From NCBI RefSeq assembly GCF_030144325.1, contig NZ_CP126307.1, positions 186,001 through 250,000 on the forward strand: a DNA stretch of 64,000 nucleotides, written 5' to 3'. Source of the DNA: Bosea vestrisii (GTDB lineage Bacteria > Pseudomonadota > Alphaproteobacteria > Rhizobiales > Beijerinckiaceae). The first letter of the stretch is position 1. Every line of letters starts with the position of its first letter. Of the stretch, positions 46,518-54,917 are shown one piece after another. A program made the translations under genes and the position numbers. Under the pieces are notes generated by a model. The model made no database searches, was not told the origin of the DNA, and saw only the letters and a program-made list of their open reading frames with translations.

Positions 46518-47264
46518 TCAGCGCGCCGTTAGTCCGCCATCGGCCATGTGGAAGCCGCCCGTGAGGAAGGAGGCCTCGTCCGAGAGCAGGAAGGCGATCA
46601 TGTCGGCGATCTCCCTCCGCGTACCGAGCCGTCCGAGCGGGTGAGCTGCGGCAAACTCGGCTCGCGTGCTCTCCGGCAGCTTCGCCATTTCGGGTGTCTC
46701 GATGTAGCCGGGCCCGATCGCATTGATGCGGATGCCTTTCGTCGCATAGTCCAGCGCCGCGGCCCGGGTCAGGCCGACGATGCCATGCTTGGTCGCGCTG
46801 TAGGGAGCGATCCCGGCCTGCCCGACGGCGCCTGCGCCCGAGGACATGTTGACGATGGCGCCGCCTCCAGCCGCGAGCATCGCCGGGATCTCATACTTCA
46901 TGGCGTGGAAGATGCCGGAGAGGTTGATCGCGAGGATGCGCTGCCAGGCATCGAGATGGGTCTCCGCCAGCGGCACATTGTGATCGCCGGTGATGCCGGC
47001 ATTGTTCACGGCAAGATGCAGAGCGCCGAAGCACTCGACGGTCTGCTGCACGGCTGCCTCGACGGCCGCCGCGTCGGCCACGTCCGCCTGCAGCGCGAGC
47101 GTCCGCTTCTTCGCGGGATCTAGCCGAGCAGCGACCTGGCGTACGCCATCAAGATCGACGTCGACCAGGGCGACACGCGCCCCGCGCCGGAAAAGCCCTT
47201 CCGCGATGCTCTCGCCGAGACCGGTTGCGGCCCCTGTCACGAATGCAACCTTGTCGTCCCACAT
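46518..47264 (-). CDS. short-chain dehydrogenase/reductase
   Basis: 248 residues of the classical SDR type. The cofactor loop is TGAATGLGE (about residues 10-18). An acidic VDVD after the second strand suggests NAD(H). NNAG, the catalytic Ser in VNMSSGAGAVG and Y-x-x-x-K in YSATKHG complete the active site. The C-terminal GGFHMADGG is typical. The substrate is unknown. It lies between rimO and the rhodanese gene on the same strand. Confidence 0.9.
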   Translation of the reverse strand: MWDDKVAFVTGAATGLGESIAEGLFRRGARVALVDVDLDGVRQVAARLDPAKKRTLALQADVADAAAVEAAVQQTVECFGALHLAVNNAGITGDHNVPLAETHLDAWQRILAINLSGIFHAMKYEIPAMLAAGGGAIVNMSSGAGAVGQAGIAPYSATKHGIVGLTRAAALDYATKGIRINAIGPGYIETPEMAKLPESTRAEFAAAHPLGRLGTRREIADMIAFLLSDEASFLTGGFHMADGGLTAR

Positions 47265-47325
47265 CGCGTTCTCCTCCGCCTCTGGAGGAGAACGCGCGAC
47301 AACGCCGATCTTTCCCGGCTGCCGC

Positions 47326-48189
47326 TTAAGCGATCACGGTCGCGACCGGCCGCTCAGGATCCTGCGTCCAGTCGGTCATCGAGCCGTCGTACAGCGAGAC
47401 TTCGTCGCGGCCGAGCAGCTCCGACATGACGAACCAGTTCAGCGAGGCGGTGTGGCCGGTATTGCAATACGACACGGCCGGCCCTGTCGGCACCGAGCCG
47501 AACAAGGCGGAAAGATCGCCGGCTGGCTTGAAGCGCCCGGTCGCCGGGTCGAAGGCTGCGGCGTAGTCGCGCGAGACGGCGCCGGGGATGTGTCCGGCGC
47601 GGGCTGCCTCTGCCGCCTTCTCCTTGCCTTCGAAATAGCTGGCCGAGCGGGCATCGACGAGCGTCGCCAGCTTGCTGCGCGACGCAATCAGGGTCGCATC
47701 GGCAGTGCTGCGCAGCTCCTGCTGCACCACGACGGGATAAGGCGAGGCCGGTATGGGCTTGGCCGGCCCGGTCTCGATCGGCAACCCCGGCTGGGTCCGC
47801 CAGCCCTTGAAGCCGCCATCGAGGATGGCCTGCTGGCCATGGCCGATCAGCTTCAGCGTCCAGTAGACGCGGGTGGCAGCAGCAAGATCGCTGGCGGCGA
47901 GCCCGGCCGGCACGATCACGACCTTGCTCGGCGGGGTGATGCCGAGCCGCCCTGCGAGTTCGGCGAGATGGTCGAGCGGCGGCAGCATGCCGGGCGCATT
48001 GCCGACCTTGGCGCGCCAGCCATCGGCGGCGTAGTCGCTGTGCACGGCGCCTGGGATATGGCCGGCCTCGAAGGCCTGGCGCCCACCCTCGGCGGCGGCA
48101 CGAATGTCGATGATGACGAGACCGGGCGAGCCCAGCGCATCGGCCAGGGCTTTGGGAGATACCAGCCCCGAAGTCGGGATATCCGTCAT
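47326..48189 (-). CDS. sseA: two-domain sulfurtransferase (rhodanese / 3-mercaptopyruvate type)
   Basis: 287 residues in two rhodanese domains. The N-terminal inactive one has LVIIDIRAAAEGGRQAFEAG then HIPGAVHSDY. The C-terminal active one has LVDARSASYFEG, AGHIPGAVSRDY and the active-site loop SYCNTGHTASLNW with the persulfide cysteine. The loop C-N-T-G-H-T-A differs from the C-G-S-G-V-T-A of mercaptopyruvate sulfurtransferases, so thiosulfate versus mercaptopyruvate use is open. The start overlaps the osmC-like stop by 4 bases, so the pair is co-translated. This places a sulfur-handling pair next to the cys operon. Confidence 0.9.
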   Translation of the reverse strand: MTDIPTSGLVSPKALADALGSPGLVIIDIRAAAEGGRQAFEAGHIPGAVHSDYAADGWRAKVGNAPGMLPPLDHLAELAGRLGITPPSKVVIVPAGLAASDLAAATRVYWTLKLIGHGQQAILDGGFKGWRTQPGLPIETGPAKPIPASPYPVVVQQELRSTADATLIASRSKLATLVDARSASYFEGKEKAAEAARAGHIPGAVSRDYAAAFDPATGRFKPAGDLSALFGSVPTGPAVSYCNTGHTASLNWFVMSELLGRDEVSLYDGSMTDWTQDPERPVATVIA

Positions 48190-48623
48190 TCCGCGGCCTC
48201 CTGTTGCAGTTCGTCGATGACAACGAGCGAAGTAGTCATCTCGGCGGTCGCCCCCAGCATGATCGAAGCGGAACAGTATTTTTCCTTCGACAATGTGACG
48301 GCGCGTTCGGCCTTGGCCTGCGACAGGCCGCGACCGCTGACACGATAGGCGATGTGGATCTTGGTGAAGACCTTGGGGTCCTCGGTCGCGCGCTCAGCCT
48401 CGACCTCCACCTCGCAGCCCGTGATGGATTCGCGGCCCTTCTTCAGGATCTGCACCACGTCGAAACCGGTGCAGCCGGCGAGCCCGATCAACAGCATCTC
48501 CATCGGCCGGGTACCGATGTTGCGGCCGCCATACTCAGGCGCGCCGTCCATCATCACCGCATGGCCGCTGCCGGCCTCGCCCATGAAGGCCATGCCCTCG
48601 ACCCATTTCGCCCGCGCCTTCAT
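48186..48623 (-). CDS. OsmC-family thiol peroxidase-like protein
   Basis: 145 residues with the OsmC/YhfA fold landmarks: RPMEMLLIGLAGCTGFDVVQ with a conserved cysteine, then SITGCEVEVEAER with a second, and ERAVTLSKEKYCSASIML near the end. OsmC proteins reduce organic hydroperoxides with a cysteine pair; the YhfA-like branch is less well understood. It directly precedes and overlaps the rhodanese gene, which may point to a shared role in reactive sulfur or peroxide detoxification. Its ATG is 73 bases past the end of cysA. Confidence 0.88.
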   Translation of the reverse strand: MKARAKWVEGMAFMGEAGSGHAVMMDGAPEYGGRNIGTRPMEMLLIGLAGCTGFDVVQILKKGRESITGCEVEVEAERATEDPKVFTKIHIAYRVSGRGLSQAKAERAVTLSKEKYCSASIMLGATAEMTTSLVVIDELQQEAAE

Positions 48624-48696
48624 GGCCGTCTCCTGTCGTCAGAACGTGTCGGGCGACAGGCATAACCCGCGCGAGACACGAAAGGCGAGGGTGACC

Positions 48697-49755
48697 TCAA
48701 GCCGCGGCAAACAGGTTGCCATGCGTGATGCGCAGCCGGATGCGCTCGCCGATCGCCGGGGCGACCTGGCTGGCGAGATCGACGTCGAGCCGCTTGGGCA
48801 GCCCTTCGACGGCGACCTCGGCACGCCGCAGCGGCCCATTGCGGCGCAGGTACTCGACTACGCCGGGCAAAGCGAGCGGCGCGTCATCGACAATGCGCAA
48901 ATGCTGTGGCCGGACATAGAGCGACGCTGGTCCGCCGACGTTCTGGCGCAGGCCGCCGAGCACCGGACGGTCCTGGAAGAAGGCCTGGCTGCCGACGACT
49001 TTGACCGGCAGATGGTTGGCGTCGCCGAGGAACTGGCAGATGAAGGGCGTCGCCGGATGGTCGTAGACATCGTCGGGCGAGCCGACCTGCTCGAGTCGGC
49101 CATCGTGCAGGATCGCGACCCGGTCGGCCAGCTCCAGCGCCTCTTCCTGGTCGTGCGTGACGAACACAGTGGTGTGGCCGGTGCGCTGGTGCAATTGGCG
49201 CAGCCAGGCGCGCAGGTCCTTGCGGACCTTCGCGTCGAGCGCGCCGAAAGGCTCGTCGAGCAGAAGCACTTGCGGTTCGATCGCAAGGGCCCGGGCGAGC
49301 GCGATGCGTTGGCGCTGGCCGCCGGAAAGCTGGCTCGGATAGCGCTTCTCCAGCCCCGGCAACTGGATCAGCTCCAGCAGATCGGAGACGCGCTTCTTGA
49401 TCTCCACGGGGCTCGGCCGCTCGGCACGCGGTCGCGATTTCAGCCCAAAGGCGATGTTCTCGGCGACGCTCATCGTCTTGAACAGTGCATAATGCTGGAA
49501 GACGAAGCCGATCCGGCGTTCGCGCAGCGAAAGATCGCGGGTATCGGTCTCGCCGAACAGCACGCGGCCGCGCTCGGCCTGTTCGAGACCGGCGATGACG
49601 CGCAGCAGCGTCGTCTTGCCCGAGCCGGAGGGGCCGAGCAGGGCGACCAGCTCGCCCGGCTGGATGTCGAGCGACACGCCGCGCAGAGCGGGGAAGTTCT
49701 GGAAGCGTTTCTCGACGCTTTCGATGGTAACGGCGACCGACATGGGCTCTTCCAC
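48697..49755 (-). CDS. cysA: sulfate/thiosulfate ABC transporter, ATP-binding protein
   Basis: 352 residues: Walker A GPSGSGKTT, Q-loop FVFQHYALFKTM, signature LSGGQRQRIALARAL, Walker B VLLLDEPFGALD and H-loop FVTHDQEEAL. A C-terminal TOBE-type regulatory domain follows (about 240-352; RRNGPLRRAEVAVEG). This is the layout of CysA. It is the last gene of the cysP-cysT-cysW-cysA transporter set; only 1 base separates the cysW stop codon from the next base of its spacer before the ATG. Confidence 0.95.
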   Translation of the reverse strand: MEEPMSVAVTIESVEKRFQNFPALRGVSLDIQPGELVALLGPSGSGKTTLLRVIAGLEQAERGRVLFGETDTRDLSLRERRIGFVFQHYALFKTMSVAENIAFGLKSRPRAERPSPVEIKKRVSDLLELIQLPGLEKRYPSQLSGGQRQRIALARALAIEPQVLLLDEPFGALDAKVRKDLRAWLRQLHQRTGHTTVFVTHDQEEALELADRVAILHDGRLEQVGSPDDVYDHPATPFICQFLGDANHLPVKVVGSQAFFQDRPVLGGLRQNVGGPASLYVRPQHLRIVDDAPLALPGVVEYLRRNGPLRRAEVAVEGLPKRLDVDLASQVAPAIGERIRLRITHGNLFAAA

Positions 49756-50649
49756 TCAGTGACGGCGGCTGGCGGCGATTGAATCCGCGAAGCGCCATTC
49801 CAGCACGGTTTTCAGGACGAGCGTGACGAGGGCCAGGCCCGCCAGCAGCGAGGCGACGGCGAAGGCGGCGGCACCCATGTACTCGTTATAGAGAATCTCG
49901 ACATGCAGCGGCATGGTGTTGGTCAGGCCGCGAATCCTGCCGGAGACGACGGCGACGGCGCCGAACTCGCCCATGGCGCGGGCATTGCAGAGCAGGACGC
50001 CGTAGAACAGGCTCCATTTCACATTCGGCAGCGTCACCATCAGGAAGGTGCGCCAGCCCGAGGCGCCGAGCGTCAGTGCTGCCTCCTCGTCGGCCGAGCC
50101 GAGCGACTGCATATGCGGGATGAGTTCGCGGGCGACGAAGGGGAAGGTGACGAAGACCGTCGCCAGCACGATGCCCGGCACGGCGAAGACGATCTTGATG
50201 TCGTTCGCCGCGAGCCAGGGGCCGAAATAACCCTGTGCGCCGAAGAGCAGCACGAAGACCAGGCCCGAGATCACCGGCGAGACCGAGAAGGGCAGGTCGA
50301 TGAAGCTGATCAGCAGGCTCTTGCCGCGGAACTCGAACTTGGCGATCGCCCAGGCCGCCGCCAGCCCGAAGATGACGTTGAACGGCACTGCGATCGCCGC
50401 GACGAAGAGAGTGAGCCGGATTGCCGCCAGTGCATCAGGCTCGAGGATCGCCTCGCGATAGGCGTGCCAACCGCGAGCTCCCGCCTCGACGAAGACCGAG
50501 ATCAGCGGCAGGAACAGGAACAGGCTGAGGAAGGCGAGCGAGACGACGATCATCGCGAACTGGACGATGCGGGATTCGCCAGACACGCGCCGCGCCGCAC
50601 GGGCGGGAGCAAGGTCCTCGATCTGATAGGGCAGGCTGGCGTCAGACAT
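49756..50649 (-). CDS. cysW: sulfate ABC transporter permease CysW
   Basis: 297 residues with six predicted membrane helices (FAMIVVSLAFLSLFLFLPLI first) and the ABC-permease coupling block EEAALTLGASGWRTFLMVTLP. The motif NARAMGEFGAVAVVSG after the coupling helix is typical of CysW. Its start overlaps the cysT stop by 8 bases. The protein forms the membrane channel with CysT. Confidence 0.95.
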   Translation of the reverse strand: MSDASLPYQIEDLAPARAARRVSGESRIVQFAMIVVSLAFLSLFLFLPLISVFVEAGARGWHAYREAILEPDALAAIRLTLFVAAIAVPFNVIFGLAAAWAIAKFEFRGKSLLISFIDLPFSVSPVISGLVFVLLFGAQGYFGPWLAANDIKIVFAVPGIVLATVFVTFPFVARELIPHMQSLGSADEEAALTLGASGWRTFLMVTLPNVKWSLFYGVLLCNARAMGEFGAVAVVSGRIRGLTNTMPLHVEILYNEYMGAAAFAVASLLAGLALVTLVLKTVLEWRFADSIAASRRH

Positions 50650-51487
50650 CGCCGAACCTCCGGCGGGCGCGAGCCTGGATCAGATTGACCAGCAGGATCA
50701 GCGCGAAGGACAAAAGCAGCATGATCGTCGCGACCACGGCCGCGCCGGCATAGTCGAACTGCTCGAGCCGGATCACGATCAGGAGCGGTGCGATCTCTGA
50801 GACCATCGGCACGTTGCCGGCGATGAAGATCACCGAGCCGTACTCGCCGACGGCGCGCGCGAAGGCCAGCACGAAACCGGTCAACAGCGCCGGCAGCACC
50901 GGCGGCAGCAGGACACTGAAGACAGTGCGCCAGCGACTGGCGCCGAGCAGCGCTGCGGCCTCCTCGATGTCGGCCGGCAGCTCTTCCAGCACAGGCTGGA
51001 TGGTGCGTACGACGAAGGGCAGGCCGATGAAGATCAGCGCCACCATCACGCCGAGCGGCGTATAGGCGACCTTGATGTCATAGGGCGCGAGCAGCCCGCC
51101 GACCCAGCCATTGGGCGCATAGATCGCCGCCAGCGCGATACCGGCGACCGCCGTCGGCAAGGCGAAAGGCAGGTCGACCGCTGCATCGATCAGGCGCTTG
51201 CCCGGAAACTCGTAGCGAACGAGGACCCACGCCAGGATCAGCCCGAAGACCGCGTTGATCGCAGCTGCGAAGAGGGCGCCCCCGAAGGAGAGTTTCAACG
51301 CCGCCAGAGTGCGCGGCGAGGTCGCCACCGCCCAGATATCGGCCGGACCGGCACTCGCCGCCTTGAGGAACAAGGCGGCGAGTGGAATCAGCACCACCAG
51401 CGACAGCGCCGTCACCGTGATGCCCAGCGCCAGGCCGAAGCCCGGCAGGATGCTGGGCTCGCGCCAGCGGAAGACCGTCGCCGTCAT
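50642..51487 (-). CDS. cysT: sulfate ABC transporter permease CysT
   Basis: 281 residues with six membrane helices, the coupling block EEAAALLGASRWRTVFSVLLP and the CysT-type FARAVGEYGSVIFIAGN. FGLALGITVTALSLVVLIPL is helix 1. The start lies 3 bases after the cysP stop. Confidence 0.95.
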   Translation of the reverse strand: MTATVFRWREPSILPGFGLALGITVTALSLVVLIPLAALFLKAASAGPADIWAVATSPRTLAALKLSFGGALFAAAINAVFGLILAWVLVRYEFPGKRLIDAAVDLPFALPTAVAGIALAAIYAPNGWVGGLLAPYDIKVAYTPLGVMVALIFIGLPFVVRTIQPVLEELPADIEEAAALLGASRWRTVFSVLLPPVLPALLTGFVLAFARAVGEYGSVIFIAGNVPMVSEIAPLLIVIRLEQFDYAGAAVVATIMLLLSFALILLVNLIQARARRRFGDV

Positions 51488-51490
51488 GGC

Positions 51491-52528
51491 TTACCGGGCC
51501 GGCTTGTAGAGCTGGTCGAAGGTGCCGCCATCGCCGAAATGAGCGGACTGCGCCTTGGCCCAGCCACCGAAGCTCTCATCGATGGTGATGAGCTCGACCT
51601 TCGGGAAACGGGCGATGTCCTTCGGGTCGGCAGCTTCTGGATTGCGCGGGCGGTAATAGTTCTTGGCGATGATCGCCTGGCCCTTCGGGGTGTAGAGGAA
51701 CTCGAGATAGGCCTGCGCCTCGGCGCGGGTGCCCTTGGCGTCGACATTGCCGTCGACGACCGCGACCGGCGGCTCGGCCAGGATCGAGAGCGAGGGCACG
51801 ACGATGTCGAACTTGTCCTCGCCGAACTCCTTCAGCGCCAAGAACGCCTCGTTCTCCCAGGACAGGAAGACGTCGCCGATGCCGCGTTGGGTAAAGGTCG
51901 TAGTGGCGCCGCGCGCGCCGGTGTCGAGCACCGGGACATTGGCGAGCAGCTTGCCGACATAATCGCGGACCTTGGCCTCGTCCTTGTTGAAGGCCTTCTC
52001 GGCATAGGCCCAGGCAGCGAGATAGTTCCAGCGGGCGCCGCCCGATGTCTTCGGATTCGGGGTGATGATCTGGACGCCGGGCTTCACCAGGTCGCCCCAG
52101 TCCTTGATCGCCTTCGGATTGCCCTTGCGGACCAGGAACACGATCGTCGAGGTGTAGGGCGAGGAGTTCTGCGGCAGGCGCTTCTGCCAGTCGAGCGGCA
52201 GCTTCTTCGAGCGCTCGGCGACCGCGTCGATGTCGCCGGCGAGCGCCAGCGTCAGCACATCTGCGTTGAGCCCATCGATGACGGTGCGGGCCTGCGCGCC
52301 CGAGCCGCCATGCGACTGCCGGATCGTGCTGATCTTCTTGGCGTTCTTGCCGTTCCAGTCGGCGATGAAGGCCGTGTTGATCTCGCGATAGAGCTCGCGG
52401 GTCGGGTCATAGGAAACGTTGAGCAGCTCGGTTTGCGCACGGGCGCCGGTGATCACACCGAAGCACAGGGCGAAGGCTCCGAGCGTCAGGCCGGCTTGCA
52501 GCAGGCGGCGAAGTCTCTGTCGCGTCAT
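51491..52528 (-). CDS. cysP: periplasmic sulfate-binding protein
   Basis: 345 residues with a clear Sec signal peptide (LLQAGLTLGAFALCFGVITG, cut after GARAQ). The mature protein has LLNVSYDPTRELYREINTAF, the start shared by Sbp/CysP, and IRQSHGGSGAQARTVIDGL, whose Ser/Gly loop binds the anion. TPNPKTSGGARWNYLAAWAY and the C-terminal FPKVELITIDESFGGW are also typical. It delivers sulfate or thiosulfate to CysTW. The gene opens the transporter set; the 172-base gap upstream carries inverted repeats. Confidence 0.95.
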   Translation of the reverse strand: MTRQRLRRLLQAGLTLGAFALCFGVITGARAQTELLNVSYDPTRELYREINTAFIADWNGKNAKKISTIRQSHGGSGAQARTVIDGLNADVLTLALAGDIDAVAERSKKLPLDWQKRLPQNSSPYTSTIVFLVRKGNPKAIKDWGDLVKPGVQIITPNPKTSGGARWNYLAAWAYAEKAFNKDEAKVRDYVGKLLANVPVLDTGARGATTTFTQRGIGDVFLSWENEAFLALKEFGEDKFDIVVPSLSILAEPPVAVVDGNVDAKGTRAEAQAYLEFLYTPKGQAIIAKNYYRPRNPEAADPKDIARFPKVELITIDESFGGWAKAQSAHFGDGGTFDQLYKPAR

Positions 52529-52556
52529 CTCAGTGCTCCGTGCTGAACAGGTCCGG

Positions 52557-52600
52557 AACCGTCGAAACGGTTTGAAACTGTTCTGAAAAACAAACAGAAC
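52557..52600. promoter_or_regulatory. inverted repeats in the cysP promoter region
   Basis: AACCGT-CGAA-ACGGTT (52557-52572) and GTTCTG-N9-CAGAAC (52580-52600) lie 28-72 bases before cysP. The outer repeat is in an AT-rich block that continues as ACGTACTGAA. One or both may be regulator sites. Short arms of this size also occur by chance. Confidence 0.3.
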
Positions 52601-52700
52601 GTACTGAATTGGCGGTCATCGCTCAACTGGTGGCGGCAGTAGAGCCCTTCCAAACTTTTCACGCCAGAGAGAAAACGCATCTCCTGCGTTTTGGTTCGGC

Positions 52701-54158
52701 TCAGCCTTGCGCCAATTTTCCGCTGGCGGCAGCCAGCAAGGCGGCACCCATCGCATGGCCGATCAAGACCAGGACCGGCCCCTTGCTCGGAAGCTCACCA
52801 AGCCGCTCCGGCAACTCCGCGATCGAGGTGGCGATCCGCATCTCGGCGGGGGTGGTGGCTCCGAGCACCGCGATCGCCGGTGTCGCAGGATCGAGCCCGG
52901 CGGCGAGCGCCTTCTCGCGGAACAGCGGCAGGGTAGCGCGCGCCATGTAGAGCGCAGTGGTCGCGGCCGGATCGGCGAGCGCCTTCCAGTCGAGATCCTG
53001 CGGCAGCTTGCCGTCGCGGGCATGGCCGGTGACGAACTGCAGCCGGCGGGCATAATCACGATGGGTCAGCGACAGGCCGAGCGAGGCGGCCGCGCCCTGC
53101 GCTGCCGAAATGCCGGGCACGATCGCAACAGGGATGCCGGCGCGGCGGCAGGCCTCGATCTCTTCGCCGGCGCGCCCGAAGATGCCGGGATCGCCGCCTT
53201 TCAGCCGCACCACATGCTTGCCCTGGCCAGCGAGCGAGACCAGCATCGCGTTGATGTCGTCCTGCTTCACGGCCGGACCATAGCCCTGCTTGCCGACCAA
53301 CATGCGCTTGGCCTCGCGCCGGGCGAGTTCGAGCACGCCGGCGGAAACCAGATCGTCGTAAAGGATGATGTCGGCGCTCTGGAGCGCCCGGATCGCCTTC
53401 AGCGTCAGCAACTCCGGATCGCCCGGCCCGGCGCCGACCAGCGTGACGCGGCCGTTCGGCGTGCCACCACGCTCGATCTCGTCGAGCGTGGTGGAAAGGC
53501 TGTCCCGGTCGCTCTCGTCAGGCCGGCGCTGCGGCTCGGCTAGGGCGCGGCTGGTGAAGCGCTCCCAGAAATCGCGGCGGAGCGGGAAGGCGAGTTCGCG
53601 CGCCTTGACCAGCGGGCGCCAATCATGCGCGGCCTGCGACCAAGCCTTCAGCCCCGCCGGCAGCAAGGCCTCGATCTTGGCGCGGATCGCCTGGCCGAAG
53701 ACGGGCGCGGCGCCGTCGGTCGAGATCGCGACGACGAGCGGCGAACGATTGACCAGCGAGCCGAAGGCGAAATCGCAGAATTCGGGCTTGTCGACGACAT
53801 TGACCGGCACGCCGGACTGCCGGGCGGCGGCGGCGAAGGCCTTGGCTTCGTCGAGGGAATCGATGTCGGCGATGGCGAGCGCGGCGCCATCGAGATCATC
53901 AGCCTGCCAGGCGCGCGGCAGCACCGTAACCGAGCCAGCCGGCGGATCGGCCGCAAGACCGGCGAATATCTCGGGCTGGTCGCCGGCAAGGATCAACAGC
54001 TCGCTGCCCGCCGCTGCGAGCAATTCGGCTTTCCAGAGCGCGCCCTCGCTCGCCCCTGCAAGCACGACCTTGCGCCCCTCCAGCTTGTGGAAGAGCGGCA
54101 GGGTCGCGAGCCGTTCGATCCGGCGTGGGGCGGTGGCTTCCGGGCGTCTTGCGCTCAT
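52701..54158 (-). CDS. cysG: siroheme synthase CysG (methyltransferase / dehydrogenase / ferrochelatase)
   Basis: CysG turns uroporphyrinogen III into siroheme, the cofactor of the sulfite reductase encoded just upstream. The 485-residue protein has the N-terminal precorrin-2 dehydrogenase/ferrochelatase half (FHKLEGRKVVLAGASEGALW, VNVVDKPEFCDFAFGSLVNR, VAISTDGAAPVFGQAIRAKI). The C-terminal SAM-dependent methyltransferase half follows from about residue 225 (VTLVGAGPGDPELLTLKAIR, DDLVSAGVL, RLKGGDPGIFGRAGEE). The ATG at 54158 lies in a 4-base overlap with the stop of a small membrane protein gene, which supports this start. Confidence 0.95.
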   Translation of the reverse strand: MSARRPEATAPRRIERLATLPLFHKLEGRKVVLAGASEGALWKAELLAAAGSELLILAGDQPEIFAGLAADPPAGSVTVLPRAWQADDLDGAALAIADIDSLDEAKAFAAAARQSGVPVNVVDKPEFCDFAFGSLVNRSPLVVAISTDGAAPVFGQAIRAKIEALLPAGLKAWSQAAHDWRPLVKARELAFPLRRDFWERFTSRALAEPQRRPDESDRDSLSTTLDEIERGGTPNGRVTLVGAGPGDPELLTLKAIRALQSADIILYDDLVSAGVLELARREAKRMLVGKQGYGPAVKQDDINAMLVSLAGQGKHVVRLKGGDPGIFGRAGEEIEACRRAGIPVAIVPGISAAQGAAASLGLSLTHRDYARRLQFVTGHARDGKLPQDLDWKALADPAATTALYMARATLPLFREKALAAGLDPATPAIAVLGATTPAEMRIATSIAELPERLGELPSKGPVLVLIGHAMGAALLAAASGKLAQG

Positions 54159-54322
54159 CTTTGCGTCGCTGCGGCCTTCACGTCGGGTTGCGTCCGGGTG
54201 TCGCCCGCAGGTGGCATGAACAGCCAGAGACCGGCAAGCACCAGGATGATAAGCCGGAAGCAAAGATCGAACCAGCGCTCGCGCGGGCCGGGAGCGGAAT
54301 GGTTCAGGGCGTCGTTCAACAT
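54155..54322 (-). CDS. 55-residue single-helix membrane protein in the cys operon
   Basis: A short hydrophilic start (LNDALNHSAPGPRERWFD), one hydrophobic helix (LCFRLIILVLAGLWLFMPP) and a polar tail of about 18 residues. A very strong ribosome-binding site (GGAGGAGG) sits directly before the ATG at 54322. The stop overlaps the cysG start as ATGA. These two features argue strongly for translation. I recognise no family. Position between DUF934 and cysG suggests a role tied to sulfite reduction or siroheme, or just translational coupling for cysG. Confidence 0.65.
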   Translation of the reverse strand: MLNDALNHSAPGPRERWFDLCFRLIILVLAGLWLFMPPAGDTRTQPDVKAAATQR

Positions 54323-54398
54323 GGCCTCCTCCCATTCATCGTCGCTATGGCGGTCGGCCGGCCGCCGCAAGGTGGGTTGGGCCGAACCGTGCACCGTT

Positions 54399-54917
54399 TC
54401 AGCTCGCCGCGGCATGTTTCAGGCGGGCCGAGCGGCGCCGGTCGAGGATATTGCCGCTGTCGCCATAGCCGCGCTGATAGCCATGGCTGATCTGGCCGAG
54501 CGCCCGGGTCCATTGCTCGACCGGCTGGCGCGCGGCACTCGCCTCCGGCAATTCGACTTCGTCGAAGCCGCAGGCGAGGGCATAGGCGAACTGGTCGACG
54601 ATCAGCGGTCCGCTGGCGCGCAATGTGCCGGTGAAGCCGTGATTGCGGATCAATCGCGCCAGGCTGAAGCCGCGGCCGTCGCCGAAGGACGGGAAGTTGA
54701 TCGCGATCAGCGACAGCTGCCGCATCAGCAGCTTGAGCTCGGGGATGCGGACGGTGTTGGGGATGACGACGCCGATGCGCTGGTCGCGCGTCTTCTGCGC
54801 CAGAGCCTCAGGCAGCACCTCCCAGGCGACGAGCGCATGCGAGAGGTTGCCGATCGCAGCGCCTTCGCTGCGCGTCCAGATCTCGGTCTTGGCGCCGTGA
54901 CGATCAAGCAACGGCAT
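54399..54917 (-). CDS. DUF934 protein, sulfite-reduction accessory
   Basis: 172 residues: GVVIPNTVRIPELKLLMRQL, LIAINFPSFGDGRGFSLARL, GPLIVDQFAYALACGFDEVE. This is the DUF934 family, nearly always found next to sulfite reductase or cysH in proteobacteria and thought to help sulfite reduction; the mechanism is unproven. The ATG at 54917 lies 14 bases inside the end of cysI, giving translational coupling. Confidence 0.88.
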   Translation of the reverse strand: MPLLDRHGAKTEIWTRSEGAAIGNLSHALVAWEVLPEALAQKTRDQRIGVVIPNTVRIPELKLLMRQLSLIAINFPSFGDGRGFSLARLIRNHGFTGTLRASGPLIVDQFAYALACGFDEVELPEASAARQPVEQWTRALGQISHGYQRGYGDSGNILDRRRSARLKHAAAS

